Assembly: GCF_035818675.1 (NCBI RefSeq)
Contig: NZ_JAYKZZ010000017.1
Coordinates: 156,814-220,813 of the forward strand
Direction of reading: 5' to 3'
DNA length: 64,000 bases
Origin: Parapedobacter flavus
GTDB lineage: Bacteria > Bacteroidota > Bacteroidia > Sphingobacteriales > Sphingobacteriaceae
Below are positions 60,209-64,000 of the stretch, piece after piece. Both the position numbers and the translations under genes were made by a program. The notes below the pieces were generated by a model. The model was not told where the DNA came from, did not search any database, and saw nothing but the letters and a program-made list of their open reading frames with translations. The stretch's first letter is position 1. Each line of letters opens with the position of its first letter.

Positions 60209-61105
60209 ATGAAGAAAACACTATCCTTGCTCTGCATCGCTATGGCTACGATTTGGCATGTACAGGCGCAGGAAACGGCGACAGACACGGCATGGCGGGT
60301 TTCGGGTGAAAACACGCTGCTGCTCAACCAGAGTTCATTTTCCAATTGGGCCGCCGGTGGTATCAACTCTTTCGCCGCTAACCTGATTTTCAACTACGAC
60401 TTCAACTACAAGAAAAACAAGTGGAGTTGGGACAATAAAGTCATCGCCGCCTATGGACTTACCAAGCAGAAGTCAATCGGCTGGCGCAAAAATGACGACC
60501 GCATTGTGCTGAATAGCTTGCTCGGTTACGAAGCGGCAGAACGGTGGCTATATACGTTCTACCTCAATTTCAACACGCAGTTTGCCGACGGTTTCCAGTA
60601 CGATGCCGACAACAACAGCACGTTGATTTCGACAGCCTTCGCCCCGGCATACCTCAGCTTCGGCCCCGGTTTCGCCTATAAAGAGTCGGATAATTTCCGG
60701 TTCAACCTCTCCCCGGCCGCAGCGCGTCTAATCTTCGTCACCCATGATAGTCTCTCGGCACAAGGCGCTTTCGGTGTGGACCCCGGATCGACCTCCCGTT
60801 TCGAGTTCGGCGCCTCGTTCGATGCGTACTACAAAGCCAACTTGATGGAAAACGTGAGTGTGGAGAATATTCTTAAACTGTATTCGAACTACCTTGAAGA
60901 TCCGCAGAACGTTGATGTAGACTATACGCTCAACCTCTTTATGAAAGTGAATGATTACATCACGGTGAATGGTGGCGTACAGTTGATTTATGATGACAAC
61001 ACGCTCATCCCGCGTCAGGAAGACGGAGTGTTTATCGCCGGATCGGAACGGCCAACCTTGCAAGTAAGGCAGGTATTGGGTGCGGGGATTACGTATAAGT
61101 TTTAA
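60209..61105 (+). CDS. DUF3078 outer-membrane-like protein
   Basis: 298 residues. Signal peptide (TLSLLCIAMATIWHVQAQ) then WRVSGENTLLLNQSSFSNWAAGGINSFA and WSWDNKVIAAYGLTKQK, the DUF3078 pattern: a predicted beta-barrel of Bacteroidetes. Ends in alternating strands GAGITYKF with a terminal aromatic, as in outer-membrane barrels. Function unknown. Divergent from rlmH. Confidence 0.87.
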   Translation: MKKTLSLLCIAMATIWHVQAQETATDTAWRVSGENTLLLNQSSFSNWAAGGINSFAANLIFNYDFNYKKNKWSWDNKVIAAYGLTKQKSIGWRKNDDRIVLNSLLGYEAAERWLYTFYLNFNTQFADGFQYDADNNSTLISTAFAPAYLSFGPGFAYKESDNFRFNLSPAAARLIFVTHDSLSAQGAFGVDPGSTSRFEFGASFDAYYKANLMENVSVENILKLYSNYLEDPQNVDVDYTLNLFMKVNDYITVNGGVQLIYDDNTLIPRQEDGVFIAGSERPTLQVRQVLGAGITYKF

Positions 61106-61120
61106 GCCCTGAGCATTATT

Positions 61121-61191
61121 CTTTAGTCGTAAGTCGTGAGTTCGTTAGCCATAAAGTAGTCTCGCGGTTAGCTTATGACTTACGACTAAAG
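61121..61191. repeat. Inverted repeat between convergent genes
   Basis: CTTTAGTCGTAAGTC (from 61121) and GACTTACGACTAAAG (to 61191) are perfect 15-bp arms, nearly 20 bp with two differences, separated by about 31 bp. Lies between the DUF3078 stop and the FtsB-like stop. Probably a dispersed palindromic repeat or a bidirectional terminator. Confidence 0.7.
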
Positions 61192-61223
61192 TTATTGGTA
61201 CCAGCTACCTAAACCCCATAAAC

Positions 61224-61520
61224 CTACTCCGCTTCTTCTTCTACGATCACGAAAATGTCTTCGTTATCTTTCTTCATCTGGTAGCGTTCGCGGGCCACGC
61301 GTTGCTGTTCTTGTGGATCGGTGTTTAGGTCATGGATGGCTTTTGATATCCGGTCAATTTCCGTCGTATAAAACACTTTTTCGGCCTTGAGGCCCTTTAG
61401 CTGGCTATAATAACCGTACTGGGTAGCTACATCATGTCGATCGAAAAACAACATCCATACGGCAAATGCGACGATGGCGATGAGATACTTATTACGTATA
61501 GCACTCAGAAAACGTTCCAT
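61224..61520 (-). CDS. FtsB/DivIC-like septum formation protein
   Basis: 98 residues: short cytoplasmic start, one transmembrane helix (YLIAIVAFAVWMLFFD), then a coiled coil (YSQLKGLKAEKVFYTTEIDRISKAIHDL) ending ARERYQMKKDNEDIFVI, the FtsB/DivIC C-terminal motif (ERYGMKKPGED-like). Acts in the divisome with FtsL and FtsQ. ATG 61520 chosen because the -7 box at 61526-61533 leaves no leader for the ATG at 61526. Confidence 0.9.
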   Translation of the reverse strand: MERFLSAIRNKYLIAIVAFAVWMLFFDRHDVATQYGYYSQLKGLKAEKVFYTTEIDRISKAIHDLNTDPQEQQRVARERYQMKKDNEDIFVIVEEEAE

Positions 61521-61525
61521 GCACA

Positions 61526-61533
61526 CAAACTTA
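61526..61533 (-). promoter_or_regulatory. TAnnTTTG -7 box abutting the FtsB-like gene
   Basis: Minus-strand TAAGTTTG; the ATG at 61520 follows after 5 bp. Confidence 0.6.
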
Positions 61534-61599
61534 GCTAAAATTCTCTTATATGCAAAATGTTCTGTTTTTCAGAAATTTGTGAATCTGTGAGTTTGTGAG

Positions 61600-62499
61600 T
61601 TACAGTAGACCGACCTCACCGCCAAACCGGTAGCTGAGTCCGATTTCGTGGGTGGTGTTGTTGATGCGCCGGTTGAGCGGCTGGTTACCCGGATTGAACT
61701 GGTAGCTGTAACCCAGCCCGATGCCCGAGAAATTGAACTGCGCCATGCCGGCGAGCTCACCGTAGCTACGGACGTTGAGGCCGATGCCGAAGGTACGCTT
61801 CACGAAAAACATGGCCGCCGCTTCGGCCTGCGGCCGCAGGCTCTCTGAGTAGGTCACCAGCGCGCTGGGACGGAACTGGAAGTCAGGGCCCAAGTTGAAC
61901 AGCGCCCCTGCCGTGAGGTGGTATAAGTTACTGAAAGCATAGCGGCTTTCGCCGCCGCCCACCCCCAGATTACCCAGCATGAGCCGCGGCAATGATAACC
62001 CCACGTAGTACCGCTCGGGACGGTACAGCATCACGCCGAAGCCCACCAGCGCATCGGTTTCCTTCACATCCTCGCTGAAGGCCGGGTCCATCGGGTCCAG
62101 CTGTGAGAAGCGGCCATCCATATAGCTGAAGCCAGCATTGAGCGACAGCCCCAGGTATTCGGTCTCCGATATGCGCACGCTCTTGGCGAAGAAGACCGAG
62201 GCCTCGGTGAGCTTCTCTACGGCCATGCTTTCGTGGCGGATGCTGATACCAGCTGTGGCGCCGAACCGCTGCAGGCCGATATGGCCACTACCCCAGAACA
62301 CCGTAGGCGCCCCATCTAAGCCTACCCACTGCCGGCGGCCGATCACCGACACCTCCCCGCCCCTATGCATCAGGCTGGCTGCCGGGTTAATCACCGTGCG
62401 GAGTTGGCCGTGTTGCGTGTGCGTGAGCGGCTGCTGGGCATGTAATACGGTCATACCCGCACCCAGTGCCATAACCGTCAATATCGTTTTAAATACCAT
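61600..62499 (-). CDS. PorP/SprF family type IX secretion system membrane protein
   Basis: 299-residue outer-membrane barrel with signal peptide (ILTVMALGAGMTVLHAQQ). The family motif is weaker here (QHGQLRTVINPAASLMHRGG instead of NPAYAG), but RRQWVGLDGAPTVFWGSG and the C-terminal GLGYSYQFNPGNQPLNRRINNTTHEIGLSYRFGG fit. It directly follows the second adhesin gene, as the first PorP/SprF does with its own. Confidence 0.88.
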   Translation of the reverse strand: MVFKTILTVMALGAGMTVLHAQQPLTHTQHGQLRTVINPAASLMHRGGEVSVIGRRQWVGLDGAPTVFWGSGHIGLQRFGATAGISIRHESMAVEKLTEASVFFAKSVRISETEYLGLSLNAGFSYMDGRFSQLDPMDPAFSEDVKETDALVGFGVMLYRPERYYVGLSLPRLMLGNLGVGGGESRYAFSNLYHLTAGALFNLGPDFQFRPSALVTYSESLRPQAEAAAMFFVKRTFGIGLNVRSYGELAGMAQFNFSGIGLGYSYQFNPGNQPLNRRINNTTHEIGLSYRFGGEVGLL

Positions 62500-62516
62500 C
62501 TTTTAACTAATTTAAT

Positions 62517-62561
62517 CATTGACAATTGACCATTAACCATTGACAATTAACCATTAACAAT
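62517..62561. repeat. Short AT-rich direct repeat (21-bp period)
   Basis: ATTGACAATTGACCATTAACC followed by a near copy, 2.1 units, in the 66-bp gap between the second adhesin stop and the porP/sprF start. Possibly slippage in the leader; unrelated in sequence to the big 21-bp array. Confidence 0.6.
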
Positions 62562-62565
62562 CACA

Positions 62566-64000
62566 TCAATACCTCAGCACAAACCATCCCTTCTCCACCT
62601 TCCATTCCCCTTCGGCATGGATTTCGGCAATGTAAAAATACGTCCCTGCGGGCACCTGCAACTGCCCGGCACCGATGCCACGGAACGCCACCGTGCCGTT
62701 GTTATAACCCGAGGCTTCATAAACCACGGTGCCGTTGCGGTTGAATACGTTCACTCGGTTTTTTGGATAATCCTTGATGCCCTCGATGATCAGATATTCG
62801 TTGATGCCGTCGCCATTGGGCGACAGGGCTTTGTGTATGCGGATGGGAATGTCCGCCGTGGGGTCGATAACCCGGATGGCTGTGACCACAGCCTGGGCGG
62901 ATGCATAATTGTCATCGCCGGCCTGTGTCGCCGTGATCCGTACGGTACCCAAGCGCAGGATGTCCAGGCCCGTTCCATTGAGCATGGCAACCTCTTCATC
63001 GTCGATGCCGAGCGATACAGGCAGACCACTGCTGGCCGACACATCGAGGGGCACGAGACCGGCATCCCGGTTCACCTGCGTCGGCACGTCGTGGAAAGCA
63101 ATGATTTGCGATGCTTTATTCACCGTCAGGGTATGCGATTCGGACGGGATGTTTTCATATAACGGGTTTTCGGGTAATGTTGCGGTAATTACAGCGGTGC
63201 CCGCGCCCACAATGTGGAGTGTACCATCGTCCACAATCACGGCCACGTCCTCGTTGCTGCTGCTGAACAGGATGGCCTCGTCCGAGCTGCTTTCGGCCTC
63301 CAATGCATGATCAGCGTCGCCATAAGTGAACGTGGGCAGTGCGGCGAACGTCAACGTACGAACGCTCGGCAAAATCGTCAGCGTAGCCATCAGCTCGCTA
63401 TCCCTATAGTTTGTACCGCCATGGATGGTCGCGGTAACGGTCTGGCTGCCGACATCTATCCGATTATTATCCGCGTAGCTTACCGACGTGCCGGTAGGCA
63501 GCGTGCCACCGATGGCGAGCGACTGCGCCATGCCGTCGTAAACGAAGCTGCCGTCGGCAAAGGTGATGCCCGTAATCGTAGCCGGCGTAACGGTCAGCGT
63601 GGCCGTCAGCACCAGGTTGTCGTAGTTCGCGCCGCCATTGATGGTGGCCGTGGCTGTCTGGCTACCGGCATCCGTGCGGTTGTTGTCCGCGTAGCTTACC
63701 GAGGTGCCGGTAGGCAGTGTACCGGCAATGGCGAGCGACTGCGCCGTGCCGTCGTAAACGAAGCTGCCGTCGGCAAAGGTGATGCCCGTGATCGTAGCCG
63801 GCGTAACGGTCAGCGTGGCCGTCAGCACCAGGTTGTCGTAGTTCGCGCCGCCATTAATGGTGGCCGTGGCTGTCTGGCTGCCCGCATCCGTACGGTTGTT
63901 ATCCGCATAACTTACCGACGTGCCCGCAGGCAGCGTACCGCCGATGGCGAGCGATTGCGCCATGCCGTCGTAAACGAAGCTGCCGTCGGCAAAGGTGATG
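62566..64000 (-). CDS. Second T9SS adhesin with MBG-like repeats, 5' end outside window
   Basis: Open to the right edge (at least 478 codons). From the visible N-side: three near-identical repeats of 72 residues (216 bp) with GTSVSYADNNRTDAGSQTAT, VTPATITGITFADGSFVYDG, the MBG (mucin-binding/bacterial Ig-like) type. Two more Ig-like domains follow (about 200-365; TFAALPTFTYGDADH, IIAFHDVPTQVNRDAG). The last 90 residues are a gliding-motility-type C-terminal domain (HKALSPNGDGINEYLIIEG ... YNNGTVAFRGIGAGQLQVPAGTYFYIAE), a type B T9SS sorting signal. No signal peptide is visible because the start lies beyond 64000. Paired with the PorP/SprF gene downstream. Confidence 0.9.
   Translation of the reverse strand, partial: ITFADGSFVYDGMAQSLAIGGTLPAGTSVSYADNNRTDAGSQTATATINGGANYDNLVLTATLTVTPATITGITFADGSFVYDGTAQSLAIAGTLPTGTSVSYADNNRTDAGSQTATATINGGANYDNLVLTATLTVTPATITGITFADGSFVYDGMAQSLAIGGTLPTGTSVSYADNNRIDVGSQTVTATIHGGTNYRDSELMATLTILPSVRTLTFAALPTFTYGDADHALEAESSSDEAILFSSSNEDVAVIVDDGTLHIVGAGTAVITATLPENPLYENIPSESHTLTVNKASQIIAFHDVPTQVNRDAGLVPLDVSASSGLPVSLGIDDEEVAMLNGTGLDILRLGTVRITATQAGDDNYASAQAVVTAIRVIDPTADIPIRIHKALSPNGDGINEYLIIEGIKDYPKNRVNVFNRNGTVVYEASGYNNGTVAFRGIGAGQLQVPAGTYFYIAEIHAEGEWKVEKGWFVLRY

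Overview
The window looks like chromosomal DNA of a moderately high-GC member of the Bacteroidetes, most likely Sphingobacteriaceae (Parapedobacter or Pedobacter relatives are my guess). The grounds are many TAnnTTTG-type -7 boxes just upstream of start codons, TonB-dependent receptors with carboxypeptidase-regulatory N-termini, futalosine-type menaquinone synthesis (MqnC), type B L31, DUF3078 and DUF5606 proteins, and type IX secretion (T9SS) partners: PorP/SprF proteins and giant adhesins with gliding-motility-type C-terminal domains. No insertion sequence, prophage, rRNA or CRISPR array was seen.

Layout. 1-6.3 kb: the 5' end of a TonB-receptor-like gene, oxyR, a GNAT acetyltransferase, tRNA-Leu(UAA), and a four-gene minus-strand run (Gfo/Idh oxidoreductase, UMF1-type MFS carrier, LutA-like CCG protein, Tat-exported TIM-barrel protein) that reads as a carbohydrate or organic-acid catabolic operon. 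6.5-10.4 kb: a RelE/ParE-type toxin-antitoxin pair, a PQQ-type sugar dehydrogenase, mqnC-scpB and a very acidic small protein. 10.5-19.2 kb: mostly housekeeping on the minus strand (XRE regulator, mpl, prmA, tpiA, GlmU-like transferase, rpmE2, CBM9-like protein, NahK-like kinase, pckA). 19.4-24.9 kb: an MBL hydrolase and a ribose/nucleoside salvage operon (ribokinase, RhaT/GRP transporter, ADP-ribosylglycohydrolase, nucleoside hydrolase).

25-48 kb is the accessory and most interesting part. A helical-repeat protein gene is followed by a 1.07-kb array of 51 indel-free 21-bp units lying exactly between two convergent genes. Then comes a minus-strand T9SS surface cassette: a roughly 14-kb adhesin gene split by one in-frame TAG inside its 237-bp repeats, then porP/sprF, then an OmpA-peptidoglycan-binding protein. 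Upstream of the adhesin are an 809-bp non-coding interval with strong plus-strand RNA hairpins and a divergent gene for an 840-residue P-loop ATPase with an N-terminal helical domain.

48-64 kb returns to core genes: DUF962 protein, rny, a 6S-RNA-like structure, zapA, a coiled-coil protein, pheT, radC, a cyclophilin, a DUF5606 protein, a PepSY/TonB iron-uptake-like group with a 2-TM protein, a 40-residue membrane peptide, rlmH, a DUF3078 protein and an FtsB/DivIC-like protein. It ends with a second PorP/SprF gene and the 3' end of a second repeat-rich T9SS adhesin with MBG-like 216-bp repeats.

All family assignments come from reading motifs and domain order. No database search was run, and residue positions are approximate unless a specific residue is named.
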